Positions 50,009 through 58,455 of a DNA stretch of 64,000 bases are shown here, one piece after another (the stretch's first letter is position 1; every line of letters begins with the position of its first letter). Source of the stretch: CAYFPX01 sp964501915 (GTDB taxonomy: Bacteria; Myxococcota_A; UBA796; CAJQPC01); contig CAZCVP010000010.1 in NCBI GenBank assembly GCA_964501915.1, positions 1 through 64,000 of the forward strand, read 5' to 3'. The notes under the pieces are model-generated. The model had not been told where the DNA came from and searched no databases. It worked only from the letters and a program-made list of their open reading frames with translations. Made by a program: the position numbers and the translations under genes.

Positions 50009-50308
50009 ATGGCCGGTGAGTACCTGGAGTGGCTGTCGGACATCTTCGATGAGGCGCAGGTCCCCGTGAGCCCCGAGCACGAGGACTTCCTCGACCAGGC
50101 CCTGCACCGCATCGCCGGCGTGGACTACCCGGAGGGCGAGCCGGGCACGGTCTATCGCTCGCTGCAGCAGACCTTCCTCAAGGCCGGCCCCTCCGGGCGC
50201 CAGCTCCTGGCGGCGTACCTGCGCGACGAGGCCTTCGCCCGGCGCGACAGCCCGATGCGCCCGCGGGAGGGGGTGGGGTTCTTCACCAACGCGGAGTACG
50301 ACGGGTAG
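50009..50308 (+). CDS. Small helical protein, unknown function
   Basis: 99 residues from ATG 50009, behind GGGAGG. Acidic and helical (YLEWLSDIFDEAQVPVSPEHEDFLDQALHRIAG), ending in a glycine/aromatic tail. No signal peptide, membrane segment or metal motif. It follows the KptA-NUDIX gene by 53 bases on the same strand and converges with the nuclease gene. No family recognised. Confidence 0.65.
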   Translation: MAGEYLEWLSDIFDEAQVPVSPEHEDFLDQALHRIAGVDYPEGEPGTVYRSLQQTFLKAGPSGRQLLAAYLRDEAFARRDSPMRPREGVGFFTNAEYDG

Positions 50309-50316
50309 GGCTGCAC

Positions 50317-51114
50317 CTACTTCGAGTACTTCTTCGGCTTGTGCTCCCGGGCGTCCATCACGCGCCCGAAGCGGTCGTAGATCACAGCCCGGTCGTACTT
50401 GTTGTTCCAGATCGGCATGTCGTTGCCGAGGAAGATGGCGAGCTGGCTGCGGGGGTCGAGCTGGGCCTCGCCGACGCCGGAGTGGATCTTGAAGGTGTGG
50501 CCCGGCGGGACGACCATCGACGGGAACACCCAGGAGCTGCCGGAGGCGTCGGCGATGCGGTAGCCGTCGACGTTGACCGGGCGGGCGCTGACGTTGCAGA
50601 CCCGCAGGTACTCGCCGTTGATGTTCTCCCGGTCGTCGCCGCTGGCGTTGGCGTGAAACGAGGTGATGTGGAGGGTGCCCTGGTAGCGGTCGGTGCTCCA
50701 GATGCCCCGGTGGGCCTCCTGGGCCTTGGTCTGGGCCGCGAGCAGGGCGTCGATGTCCACGCCGTCGACCGGCGGGATCAGGAACAGGTGCCCCAGTCCC
50801 TGCTCCAGCAGGTGCTCGGCGAGCCAGCGGTCGTCGACGGCCGCCGCCGCGAGCAGGCGTCCGTAGCCGTCCCGCTCGACGCTCCCATAGGTCAGGGTGA
50901 CCTTGCCGCTGGCGAGGAAGGACTCCGCCGCGTCGCGGGCCTCGATGCCGTAGGCCTCGGCCGGACGCAGCTCCGGGGTGTTGATCCACTGGAGGCGGAC
51001 CTTGTCGCCGGTGGCCAGGGTGAAGGTGTCGCCGTCGTAGACGCTCACCACGGTCGCCACCTCCGGCGCGGCGGCCAGCAGCAGCGGGAAGAGGAGTAGC
51101 AGGAGCGTGCGCAT
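50317..51114 (-). CDS. Secreted thermonuclease-like (SNase) protein with C-terminal lamin-tail-like domain
   Basis: 265 residues. A signal peptide (about 1-16, LLLLLFPLLLAAA) is followed by the staphylococcal-nuclease fold: VYDGDTFTLATGDKVRLQWINTPEL (active-site Asp-Gly-Asp-Thr and Arg), AAESFLASGKVTL, DGYGRLLA (second active-site Arg) and WLAEHLLEQGLGHLF. Residues about 150-250 resemble a lamin-tail (LTD) beta-sandwich (GEYLRVCNVSARPVNVDGYRIAD; FPSMVVPPGHTFKIHSG), which often directs secreted nucleases to surfaces or DNA. Likely an extracellular or periplasmic nuclease. Confidence 0.85.
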   Translation of the reverse strand: MRTLLLLLFPLLLAAAPEVATVVSVYDGDTFTLATGDKVRLQWINTPELRPAEAYGIEARDAAESFLASGKVTLTYGSVERDGYGRLLAAAAVDDRWLAEHLLEQGLGHLFLIPPVDGVDIDALLAAQTKAQEAHRGIWSTDRYQGTLHITSFHANASGDDRENINGEYLRVCNVSARPVNVDGYRIADASGSSWVFPSMVVPPGHTFKIHSGVGEAQLDPRSQLAIFLGNDMPIWNNKYDRAVIYDRFGRVMDAREHKPKKYSK

Positions 51115-51132
51115 CGGCCCTCCGGGCGGCTG

Positions 51133-53121
51133 CTAGTAGCCTCGGCCGCCCTCTTCCCGTCCTATCCTGTCCGCCTGCCAGAGGTGGTAGATGTCGTCGG
51201 GGCGCAGCCAGGCCGCCGTGCTGGCCGGCAGCCGGGCCTGCTCGGGCTCGCCCCGGGCCAGGTGGACGACGGCGAGGGTGTCCTGGAACTCCGCGCGGGC
51301 CGGCTCCGCCTCGACCGCCGCCTGGCTCCGGGCCAGTGCGGTGGTGAGCTCCGCGCCGGCCATCGCCTGGTACCAGGCGATGCAGTTGTCGGCGCTGGGG
51401 CCCTCCAGGTCCTTGCAGTCCCGGTCCATGCCCCGCTCCATGAGCTCGCGGGCCCGGTCCGCCTCGCCGAGCAGGGCGTAGGCGGCGGCGGCGAAGTCCA
51501 GGGGCTGGACGTCGGGGTGCAGGCGCTCCAGGGCATGCTCCAGGTCGACGCGGAAGGTGTCCAGCGCCAGGGGTTCCTGGAGCTGGGAGGCGGCCAGCCC
51601 GTAGAACCAGAAGGTGTCCCCTTCGGACGGGTAGAGCCGGACCCGCGTGCGCAACAGCGCCAGCGCAGCGACGGGGTCGCCCTCGGCCAGGGCGACTCGG
51701 GCCCGTCGCAGGAGCTGGGAGTCGGGGTTGCCCTGGAGCTCCACGGCGGTTCCGAGGGCCCGGCGGGCGGCACCGAGGTCTCCTTCGTGGAGGAGGACGT
51801 CGGCGAGGGCGATCTGGGCGTCGTCGGCCTCGGGCGCCGCGGCGACGGCGCCCTCGGCGAAGGCGCGGGCAGCCCCCGGGTTCCCATGCCGCAGCTCCAG
51901 GTTCACCGCGCCGACGATCTCGCCCAGCTCCACCAGGGCCGCGGGCCCCAGCTCGACGATGCGCTGCCGGTACGCCTCCAGGTCTCCCGTCGAGCGCAAG
52001 AGCCGGGCCTCGAGGACGCGGGCCTCCCGGTCTTCGGGGTGGCGCCGGAGGTAGCGGGACAGCTCGGCCGAGGCCTGCTGGTTCTCCCCGAGCCCGATCA
52101 GCAGCCGGGCGCGGAGGTAGCCACGGTCCCGGCTGCGGCCGAAGGCGGCGCGGTCCTGGGCCAGCAGCACCTCGTGGCCGTTGAGCATGCGCGGCGGGCG
52201 CTCGCTCTCCGTCATCGCGAAGCGGTCCCCGGGGTAGTCGAAGACCACCCGGTGCTCGCCCAGCACGTCGTGGCCCAACAGGCCCGCCAGGCCATCGGGG
52301 CCGATGCGGGCCCCGCCGCCGTAGTTGATCCAGGTCGCCGGCCCCGCCGAGGTGATCTCGACCTCCCCGATGCGGACGCTGTCCAGCGGGATGCGACGGG
52401 TGGTCCGGTAGAAGTGCGACGCCGGCACGTGGGGTCCGGCCCCGACGCCGTAGATGATCTCCACCCCCTCGGAGGCGACGGCTTCGAAGCCCAGCCCGGT
52501 GGGCCCCGACAGCAGCACGCCGTGGGCGCCGGTGTCGACCTCGAGCCAGATCTTGCGGACGATGGGCTCGCCGTCGGTGGGCGCGGTCAGGGTCGTCTGG
52601 ACGCGGGGGAACGCGCCCTCGGTGGACATCGCGATCGAGGTGTCGGGCATCGCATAGGTGCCGGGGGCGTGGAGCTCGAGCACGCTGGCCGGGTAGTCGA
52701 CCACCAGGACGAAGTCCTCCCAGATGTCGTTGCCCAGGATGCCGTCGAGGGGCATCAGGCCGGCGTGGCTGGGCATGCCCGCCACGCCCACCGCCACCGT
52801 GAGGTCCTCGACCCTCTGCCCACCGAGCTCCAGGTAGGGGAGCACGGTGCGGGTGAGGGGCGACTCGCCGCCGAGGCCGGTGATGAAGCCGCGCGGCGTC
52901 TCCAGGGTCAGGTCCAGCCGAGTGGCCAGCCCCTTGCTGAGGATCGAGACCCCGGCGCCGGTGTCGACCATGAACAGGGCCGGCTCGCCGTCGGGCATGG
53001 TGGCCTGGACGTAGACCTTGGCCGAGCCCTCGTGGGGTCGCAGCAGGTCCAGCTCGGCGTGCTGGGCGTGCTCGGGGGCTCGAGCCAGCAGGGCCGGCAG
53101 CAGCGCGAACAGGATCCCCAA
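51133..53121 (-). CDS. Exported aspartyl protease with two DTG lobes and C-terminal TPRs
   Basis: About 662 residues from TTG 53121, chosen because GGGAG stands five bases upstream; GTG 53142 lacks such a site. A short hydrophobic leader (ILFALLPALLARA) suggests export. Two retropepsin-like halves follow: MVDTGAGVSIL near residue 50 with LDGILGNDIWEDFVLVVDYP later, and EVDTGAHGVLL near 200 with LAGLLGHDVLGEHRVVFDYPGDRF. Each has the catalytic DTG and the hydrophobic flap-end motif, so one chain can form the active dimer that retropepsins normally build from two. From about 300 to the end are TPR-type helices (ALLRTRVRLYPSEGDTFWFYGLAASQL). Substrate unknown; an envelope quality-control or processing role is a guess. 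Confidence 0.75.
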   Translation of the reverse strand: MGILFALLPALLARAPEHAQHAELDLLRPHEGSAKVYVQATMPDGEPALFMVDTGAGVSILSKGLATRLDLTLETPRGFITGLGGESPLTRTVLPYLELGGQRVEDLTVAVGVAGMPSHAGLMPLDGILGNDIWEDFVLVVDYPASVLELHAPGTYAMPDTSIAMSTEGAFPRVQTTLTAPTDGEPIVRKIWLEVDTGAHGVLLSGPTGLGFEAVASEGVEIIYGVGAGPHVPASHFYRTTRRIPLDSVRIGEVEITSAGPATWINYGGGARIGPDGLAGLLGHDVLGEHRVVFDYPGDRFAMTESERPPRMLNGHEVLLAQDRAAFGRSRDRGYLRARLLIGLGENQQASAELSRYLRRHPEDREARVLEARLLRSTGDLEAYRQRIVELGPAALVELGEIVGAVNLELRHGNPGAARAFAEGAVAAAPEADDAQIALADVLLHEGDLGAARRALGTAVELQGNPDSQLLRRARVALAEGDPVAALALLRTRVRLYPSEGDTFWFYGLAASQLQEPLALDTFRVDLEHALERLHPDVQPLDFAAAAYALLGEADRARELMERGMDRDCKDLEGPSADNCIAWYQAMAGAELTTALARSQAAVEAEPARAEFQDTLAVVHLARGEPEQARLPASTAAWLRPDDIYHLWQADRIGREEGGRGY

Positions 53122-53175
53122 GCTCTCTCCCGGTGCCCCCACGTGGAAAACCGGGGACCGTCTCCTTCATCCATT

Positions 53176-53188
53176 CCCCGAGACGGGG
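53176..53188 (-). terminator. Short hairpin after the SRPBCC gene
   Basis: CCCCG-AGA-CGGGG, about 23 bases past the SRPBCC stop on the minus strand and before the protease gene. There is no T tract. Confidence 0.35.
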
Positions 53189-53210
53189 TGGGCCGTCAAG
53201 CCCCGGATGG

Positions 53211-53660
53211 TCAGCCGAGGTCTCGGGAGAGCTCGGCGCCCAGGGTGTCGAGCAGCGCCTGGTAGTGGCTCTCCAGGGCCTGGCGCAGCCCGCTGGTGTC
53301 CAGCAGCTTGCCCACCAGCCGGCCCGGATCGTAGTCGGCGTGCAGGGTGACCAGGGTGTTGTTGCTGCCGCGGGGCGTGCGCAGCGAGTAGTTGAGCTTG
53401 CCCTCGGTGCGGCGGCCGGTCGTGCGGCAGAGGATGCGCCGGCCCCGGTGGGAGGAGTCCGCGGACTCGAAGACATAGCCCAGCGGCCTGGCGACCGGCC
53501 GGGCGTCGACCATGACGTCCCAGGTACGAGCCCCCGAGGCCTTCACCTCTCCGAAGGCGCCGGCGAGCATGCGCTCGTGGTTGGCGGGCTGCGACATCCA
53601 CTCGAAGACGTCCTTGCGACGGAAGCCCTCCAGCAGGATGTCCCTCGTGATGACCGACAT
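53211..53660 (-). CDS. SRPBCC/DUF2505-like protein
   Basis: 149 residues from ATG 53660 (GAGG upstream). The pattern of a short N-terminal strand, two small helices (RKDVFEWMSQPANHERMLAG), a six-strand sheet (GKLNYSLRTPRGSNNTLVTLHADYDPG) and a long C-terminal helix (SGLRQALESHYQALLDTLGAELS) is that of START/SRPBCC lipid-binding folds. Such proteins bind hydrophobic ligands; the ligand is unknown. Divergent from the lgt-like gene. Confidence 0.65.
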   Translation of the reverse strand: MSVITRDILLEGFRRKDVFEWMSQPANHERMLAGAFGEVKASGARTWDVMVDARPVARPLGYVFESADSSHRGRRILCRTTGRRTEGKLNYSLRTPRGSNNTLVTLHADYDPGRLVGKLLDTSGLRQALESHYQALLDTLGAELSRDLG

Positions 53661-53717
53661 CGACGCACCTCGGCGAAGCGTTAGCAGTCTATTCCACCGC
53701 GCGGGTGATGAGGGACG

Positions 53718-54539
53718 ATGTCGGGTGCGCTGCCACTGCTGATCCCCTACTGGCAGGCGAAGGTCATCTACCTCTGGAAGATCCCGATCGATCCCTGGGC
53801 CACCCTGGTGTGCCTGGGCTTCATCGCCGGGCTGGAGCTGAGTCGGGCGCGGGGCATCAGCCAGGGGCTCGACACCCGGGACGTGGTCGACGGCGGCGTG
53901 TTCACCGTGGCCATGGGTTTCGTGGTCGGCCACCTCGTCCACGTGCTCGCCTACAACCCCCACCTGCTGGAGGAGGACCCCTACATCCTGCTCGAGGTCT
54001 GGGCCGGCTTCTCGTCCAACGGTGGCTTCCTCGGCGCCGTCATCGGGATCATCCTGTTCTACAGGGTGGTGCGCAAGCGCCCCTTCTGGCGCCACGCCGA
54101 CACCCTCATGTTCGGGTTTCCCGCGGGCTGGTTCTTCGGACGCCTGGGCTGCTTCGCCGTCCACGACCACATCGGCAGGCCCTCGGAGTGGCTGCTGGCC
54201 ATCGACTACCCGGTCCGCGGCCCCCGCCACGCCGTGGCGCTCTACGAGGCGCTCGCCGTGCTCGGCATCTGCCTGCTCTTCGTCTGGCTCTGGAAGAAGG
54301 GGCCCCAGCTTCGGGCGGGCTCGTTCACGGTGCTCTGGTGCCTGCTCTACGCACCCACGCGCTTCGGGCTGGACTTCTTGCGCAACACGGACCTGCCCAA
54401 CGCCGACGTGCGCTGGGGGGGGCTGACCCCGGCCCAGTACGGATCCCTGGTGATGTTCACCGCCGGGATCGGGCTCTTGATGTGGTTTCGGCACCGTCCC
54501 GACACAGACGAAGTTGGCGAAGTCGCCGAGTCCGGCTAG
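53718..54539 (+). CDS. Prolipoprotein diacylglyceryl transferase-like protein (Lgt family, altered active site)
   Basis: 273 residues with seven membrane segments in the Lgt pattern. IPYWQAKVIYLWKIPIDPWATLVCLGFIAGL is the typical N-terminus, SSNGGFLGAVIG aligns with Lgt SFHGGLLG, and FFGRLGCFAVHDHIGRPSEW aligns with the Lgt signature GRxGNFxNxExxGR. The key Arg and the last Gly-Arg of the signature are kept, but the Asn after GRxG is Cys and the essential His of the FHGG motif is Asn; RWGGLTPAQYGSLVMF matches the C-terminal block. Lgt attaches diacylglyceryl to lipobox Cys. Three lipoprotein genes follow directly, so it may be a specialised version for them, or a non-catalytic relative. Confidence 0.75.
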   Translation: MSGALPLLIPYWQAKVIYLWKIPIDPWATLVCLGFIAGLELSRARGISQGLDTRDVVDGGVFTVAMGFVVGHLVHVLAYNPHLLEEDPYILLEVWAGFSSNGGFLGAVIGIILFYRVVRKRPFWRHADTLMFGFPAGWFFGRLGCFAVHDHIGRPSEWLLAIDYPVRGPRHAVALYEALAVLGICLLFVWLWKKGPQLRAGSFTVLWCLLYAPTRFGLDFLRNTDLPNADVRWGGLTPAQYGSLVMFTAGIGLLMWFRHRPDTDEVGEVAESG

Positions 54540-54549
54540 TGTGGCCGCC

Positions 54550-55062
54550 ATGCTGACCGGCCTGCTCCTTCTCGCCTGCACGGGCGACGACTCCGCGGAC
54601 GACTCCGCGGCCCCTCCACTAGACGGCTGCGTCGCCTCCGAGGACCGCTCGGTCGAGCTCGGTGTGCTCGGTGGGCAGCTCTTCACGCCGCTCACCCCTG
54701 GCCAGGAGGTCCGCCTGGTGGCGGCCCCCCAGGGTGGCCAGGGCGTCGAGGTCGCGGCCCAGACCCTGGGGCTGTACGCCGGCAGCGACAGCGTGGTCGA
54801 CGTGCTGCTCGAGCCCTGGTGGAACGGGGTGGTCCAGGGCTCCTTCGTCAGCGAGGGCCTCACCCTCTACTGCACCGAGAACGACGACGGCTCGACCCAG
54901 GGACGGGTCTGGGGCACCGTCGTCGGCTTCGACCCCGACATCTACCAGACCGACAACGACCTGGCCGTGCTCGATGGGGAGACCATCGACATGCTGGTCG
55001 GCGTGACGGACGCCGGCGGCAACTACGCCGAGGGCCACGTCGAAGTCGTCATCGAATTCTGA
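54550..55062 (+). CDS. Small lipoprotein with Asp/Ser linker, unknown function
   Basis: 170 residues from ATG 54550 (GTG 54541 adds three residues). Lipobox LLLAC puts the lipid on Cys10, then an Asp/Ser-rich linker (TGDDSADDSAAPP). The body is beta-rich (LFTPLTPGQEVRLVAAPQGGQGVEV; NYAEGHVEVVIEF), like an Ig or transthyretin-type sandwich, with three further Cys (CVAS, YCTEN). It begins right behind the lgt-like gene and is followed nine bases later by the multihaem lipoprotein, so it may be its partner. Confidence 0.75.
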   Translation: MLTGLLLLACTGDDSADDSAAPPLDGCVASEDRSVELGVLGGQLFTPLTPGQEVRLVAAPQGGQGVEVAAQTLGLYAGSDSVVDVLLEPWWNGVVQGSFVSEGLTLYCTENDDGSTQGRVWGTVVGFDPDIYQTDNDLAVLDGETIDMLVGVTDAGGNYAEGHVEVVIEF

Positions 55063-55071
55063 GGATCGGAC

Positions 55072-57063
55072 ATGATGTCTCTCTTCGCGCTCAGCCTGGT
55101 CTTCTTCGCCTGCCCGGGTGACCCGGACGACTCCAGCGATCCCTGCGGCACCTGGACCGGTGACGGGGACGGCTGTGTGGGCTGCCACGTCGGCATCGAG
55201 CAGGCCCACGGTCCGGTCCAGGCCGACGAGTGCGTGATCTGTCACGGCGGCGACGGCGAGGCCACGACCGAGGAGTGCGCCCACGTGGCGGTGCCCGGAG
55301 ACTGGGCCGAGGTCCGGGGCGACGGCCTGCCGCCGGCCCAGGAGGGCTACATCAAGGACTTCGCCCCCGATCAGCTCGCGGCGCTGGATCCCGCCTACGT
55401 GCGCTTCATCAACCCGGGGGACATCCGGGTCAACGACGAGAGCTGCGGGCTCTGCCACGCCGAGCACGTCGAGCGCCTGCGCACGTCGATCATGACGACC
55501 AACGCCGGCCACTACATGCCGACGCTCTTCCTCGGCGGCTACCAGGACCGCGACGCGATCTACGGCTCCCACCCGGCTGTCGACCCGGACTGCGATCCCG
55601 AAGCCCTGCCCGGCACCGTCTGCGAGCTGGAGACCCTGCCGCCGCCCTCGGACGAGGCGATGCAGGCCGCCATCGCCGACGGCGATCTCGCCCTCGTGGA
55701 GGAGTACGGCTACGCCCACTACCTCTCCAAGAGCTGCAACACCTGCCACGCCGCCGGCTACCCGCCCCAGACCTCGCTCTACCAGTACCGGTCCTCGGGT
55801 TGCTCCGCCTGCCACGTGCTCTACGGCAAGGACGGGGTCTACGAGGGAGGCGACGTCACCATCCCCCAGGGCGTGCCGACCTACCCCAAGAAGCACGAGA
55901 TCACCACGGCGATCCCCACGGTGCAGTGCGCGACCTGCCACTTCCAGGGGGGCCGCATCGGCCTGCTCTTCCAGGGCATCCGCGAGGGCGGCTTCGGCGC
56001 CGACAAGAACCCGCCCAACGCCGAGCTGTGGAACGTCAACGCCTACGGCCACGAGAGCGGCTACTACGTGCTCGACGAGGACACGACCAACGACTACGAC
56101 GAGACCCCGCCGGACGTGCACTTCGCCGCCGGCATGCACTGCGCCGACTGCCACGTGGGCACCGACGTGCACGGCACCGGGCGGCTCTACAGCACCAGCA
56201 AGCTGCAGGTCGACCTGCGCTGCGAGGACTGCCACGGCACCGTGCGCAGCGCCGCGCTGCCCGACGCCTCCGGCCTCTACCGCACCCTGAACGGGCGGGT
56301 CCTGCCCCAGCTCTCCACGGGCAGCAGCGGGGAGGTCGTGCTCACGGGCATCGTGGACGGCGCGGAGCACGTGGTGCCGCAGCCGGCCCGGATGCTCGCC
56401 GACGGCACGGCCTCGGACCGCATGGCTGAGGCCATGGCGCCCGACGAGCACGACTGGACCCACGCCGAGGCGCTGACCTGCGACACCTGCCACACCAGCT
56501 ACAACCAGTACTGCATCGGCTGCCACGTCAACGTGAACATGGAGCGGGACCAGGTCGACAAGCAGACCGGTCACGCCAGCCAGGGCCAGGTCAGCGGCAA
56601 GCGCGAGGACTACAGCATCGACCACACGATGCTCGGCGTGCGCTCCGACGGCCGCATCCAGCGGGTGGTGCCCTCCCAGCAGGTCCAGATGACCGTCGAG
56701 GACTACGAGAGCGACAAGCTGGTGGGCGAGGGGGACAAGCGCGGCAAGCACCGGCAGACGGCGCTCAGCGACGCCAACTCCGGCTTCAACCCCTTCTTCC
56801 AGCACACCGTCACGGCGTCACCTCCCGCCTGCAGCACCTGTCACCGCACCGCCGACACCCCCGAGGAGTGGGCCCGGGTGAAGGGGGTCTACGGGTACGG
56901 GACCGGGGAGTGGTGGCTGGAGAACCCTGATGGAGATCCCGTGGATCCCCTGCAGGCGCTCGATGAGGACGGCAACCCGCTGACCGAGTGGGTACACCAC
57001 GGGACCGGGCCGGTGCCGGCCGAGCGTCGAGATCGAGCCCTCGAAGTGGAGGTGGACGAGTGA
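55072..57063 (+). CDS. Eleven-haem c-type cytochrome lipoprotein
   Basis: 663 residues from ATG 55072 (GAGGATCGG upstream). Lipobox FFAC gives lipid on Cys14, with an Asp/Ser linker behind it. I count eleven CxxCH haem-binding motifs: CVGCH, CVICH, CGLCH, CNTCH, CSACH, CATCH, CADCH, CEDCH, CDTCH, CIGCH and CSTCH. Single His residues elsewhere could be the distal ligands. Such proteins move electrons across the periplasm or cell surface. It is flanked by two other lipoproteins, with no quinol oxidase or porin beside it. The spacing does not match the decahaem MtrC/OmcA pattern that I know, so donor and acceptor are unknown. Confidence 0.85.
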   Translation: MMSLFALSLVFFACPGDPDDSSDPCGTWTGDGDGCVGCHVGIEQAHGPVQADECVICHGGDGEATTEECAHVAVPGDWAEVRGDGLPPAQEGYIKDFAPDQLAALDPAYVRFINPGDIRVNDESCGLCHAEHVERLRTSIMTTNAGHYMPTLFLGGYQDRDAIYGSHPAVDPDCDPEALPGTVCELETLPPPSDEAMQAAIADGDLALVEEYGYAHYLSKSCNTCHAAGYPPQTSLYQYRSSGCSACHVLYGKDGVYEGGDVTIPQGVPTYPKKHEITTAIPTVQCATCHFQGGRIGLLFQGIREGGFGADKNPPNAELWNVNAYGHESGYYVLDEDTTNDYDETPPDVHFAAGMHCADCHVGTDVHGTGRLYSTSKLQVDLRCEDCHGTVRSAALPDASGLYRTLNGRVLPQLSTGSSGEVVLTGIVDGAEHVVPQPARMLADGTASDRMAEAMAPDEHDWTHAEALTCDTCHTSYNQYCIGCHVNVNMERDQVDKQTGHASQGQVSGKREDYSIDHTMLGVRSDGRIQRVVPSQQVQMTVEDYESDKLVGEGDKRGKHRQTALSDANSGFNPFFQHTVTASPPACSTCHRTADTPEEWARVKGVYGYGTGEWWLENPDGDPVDPLQALDEDGNPLTEWVHHGTGPVPAERRDRALEVEVDE

Positions 57064-58145
57064 ACCCGACGATGACGGCCCTGCTCCTGCTGGCCTGTGC
57101 CGGCCCCTCCTGCAACGGCACGGGCGACGACTCGGGGCTGGACTCCGACAGCGGCACCACCGCGACCGGTCCCGGCTTCAGCCTGATGGCCGACGAGCTC
57201 AGCTCGGGCATGCTCCTGAGCGCCTGGACCGACGGCGAGCAGATGCTGGCTGTCGGGGGCAGCCTGGGCAGCGGCCCGGGCACGGTGACCCACTGGCGGG
57301 ACGGCGAGCTCTGCGTGGAGACCGAGGCCCACGACCGGGGCCTGTGGTGGATCCACGGACCCCGGGTGGGGGAGTGGTACGCGGTGGGCTTCGCCGGGCG
57401 CATCCTCCACGACGTGGACGGCGTGCGCACGGTGGAGGACGTCGAGACCGACGCGACGCTCTTCGGGGTGTGGGCGGCCGACGACGGCACCGTCTGGGCC
57501 GTCGGCGGCGAGGCCGGCTCTGGAGAGCCCTATGGCGAGGTCTGGAGGCGCACCGACGGCACCTGGGAGCTCCACTCCGAGCTGTCGCTGATGCTCTTCA
57601 AGGTCTGGGACGGCTGGATGGTCGGCGAGCAGCAGATCTACCAGCTCGTCGGCGACGAGCTGGTCGCCCACGACACCGTGTGGCTGCTGGACGACGACGG
57701 GCAGCTCTACGAGGAGACCGTGGCCGCGGACGCGGAGCGCGGCTGGAGCGGGATCCGGCTGTTGACCGTGCGCGGTCGCAACGACACCGACGACGTCTGG
57801 GCCGTCGGCGGCATGACGTCCTCGATGATGCTCCACTACGACGGGGATCGCTGGGAGGAGGTCACGACCGCCGGGGTGGGACAGCCGCTCAACGGGGTCT
57901 GGACCGCCGAGGGTGAGGACGTGCACGTGGCCGGGCACTTCGGCACCACCGCGACCTGGTCTTCGGAGACCGAGTCCTGGACCCAGCCACTGTTGCCGGT
58001 CACCAACCAGCACTTCCACGGCGTGTGGAAGCACGCCGACGAGGTCTACTGGGTCGGGGGCGATCTCTTCGGTGCCGGAGACCGGGGCACCATCGCCCGC
58101 TACGGCGAGGACCCCTCGGCCGTGATCGAGGGCGCCTGCGAGTAG
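57060..58145 (+). CDS. Lipoprotein with beta-propeller-like repeats
   Basis: 361 residues from GTG 57060, overlapping the cytochrome stop (GTGA), so the two are co-translated. Lipobox LLLAC, Cys13, then a Cys/Asp/Ser-rich linker (GTGDDSGLDSDSGTTATG). The body has repeating Trp/Gly units such as LFGVWAADDGTVWAVGGEAG, NDTDDVWAVGGM, PLNGVWTAEGEDVHVAGHFG and FHGVWKHADEVYWVGGD, about 60 residues apart, like bladed propellers (BNR/YCF48 style). Probably a surface scaffold for the cytochrome. Its last ~18 codons exist in a second, decayed copy near 59130. Confidence 0.8.
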   Translation: MNPTMTALLLLACAGPSCNGTGDDSGLDSDSGTTATGPGFSLMADELSSGMLLSAWTDGEQMLAVGGSLGSGPGTVTHWRDGELCVETEAHDRGLWWIHGPRVGEWYAVGFAGRILHDVDGVRTVEDVETDATLFGVWAADDGTVWAVGGEAGSGEPYGEVWRRTDGTWELHSELSLMLFKVWDGWMVGEQQIYQLVGDELVAHDTVWLLDDDGQLYEETVAADAERGWSGIRLLTVRGRNDTDDVWAVGGMTSSMMLHYDGDRWEEVTTAGVGQPLNGVWTAEGEDVHVAGHFGTTATWSSETESWTQPLLPVTNQHFHGVWKHADEVYWVGGDLFGAGDRGTIARYGEDPSAVIEGACE

Positions 58146-58161
58146 GGGTCGGCCCTGGCAC

Positions 58162-58193
58162 GGCGTCGGGATCTACCTCCTTACCCCGACGCC
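58162..58193. promoter_or_regulatory. Nine-base inverted repeat: terminator or toxin-antitoxin operator
   Basis: GGCGTCGGG (58162-58170) and CCCGACGCC (58185-58193) form a perfect stem with a 14-base loop, followed by TTACATTGT. It can terminate the lipoprotein operon. It also sits right against TACATT (58195-58200), a -10-like box whose start site would coincide with the antitoxin ATG at 58207, so it may be the autoregulatory operator. Confidence 0.5.
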
Positions 58194-58206
58194 TTACATT
58201 GTCTCC

Positions 58207-58455
58207 ATGAAGGCGACCCTTACCAGCAAGGGGCAGATCACCATCCCCGCGCGGATCCGCGAGAGGCTGGGGCTGCGGCCCGGGCAGGTCCTCGACTTCG
58301 ACGAGGAGGCGCCCTTCCTGAAGGCGGTCCTGGTGTTCGACGAGGACGAGATGCGCTCGGTCCTCGGCTGTACCAAGGGCGCCCTGGGGCGCAGCTCCGG
58401 CGAGTGGGTCGACGAGACGCGCGGCCCCGTGGAGCTGCCGCCTGGGGTCGAGTGA
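58207..58455 (+). CDS. AbrB/MazE-type antitoxin (SpoVT-AbrB domain)
   Basis: 82 residues. The N-terminal swapped-hairpin DNA-binding domain is clear (LTSKGQITIPARIRERLGLRPGQVLDFDEE) and the C-terminal 40 residues would wrap the toxin. No Shine-Dalgarno precedes the ATG, and the likely transcription start is at or next to it, so the mRNA may be leaderless. The stop overlaps the PIN toxin start by four bases. Confidence 0.9.
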   Translation: MKATLTSKGQITIPARIRERLGLRPGQVLDFDEEAPFLKAVLVFDEDEMRSVLGCTKGALGRSSGEWVDETRGPVELPPGVE

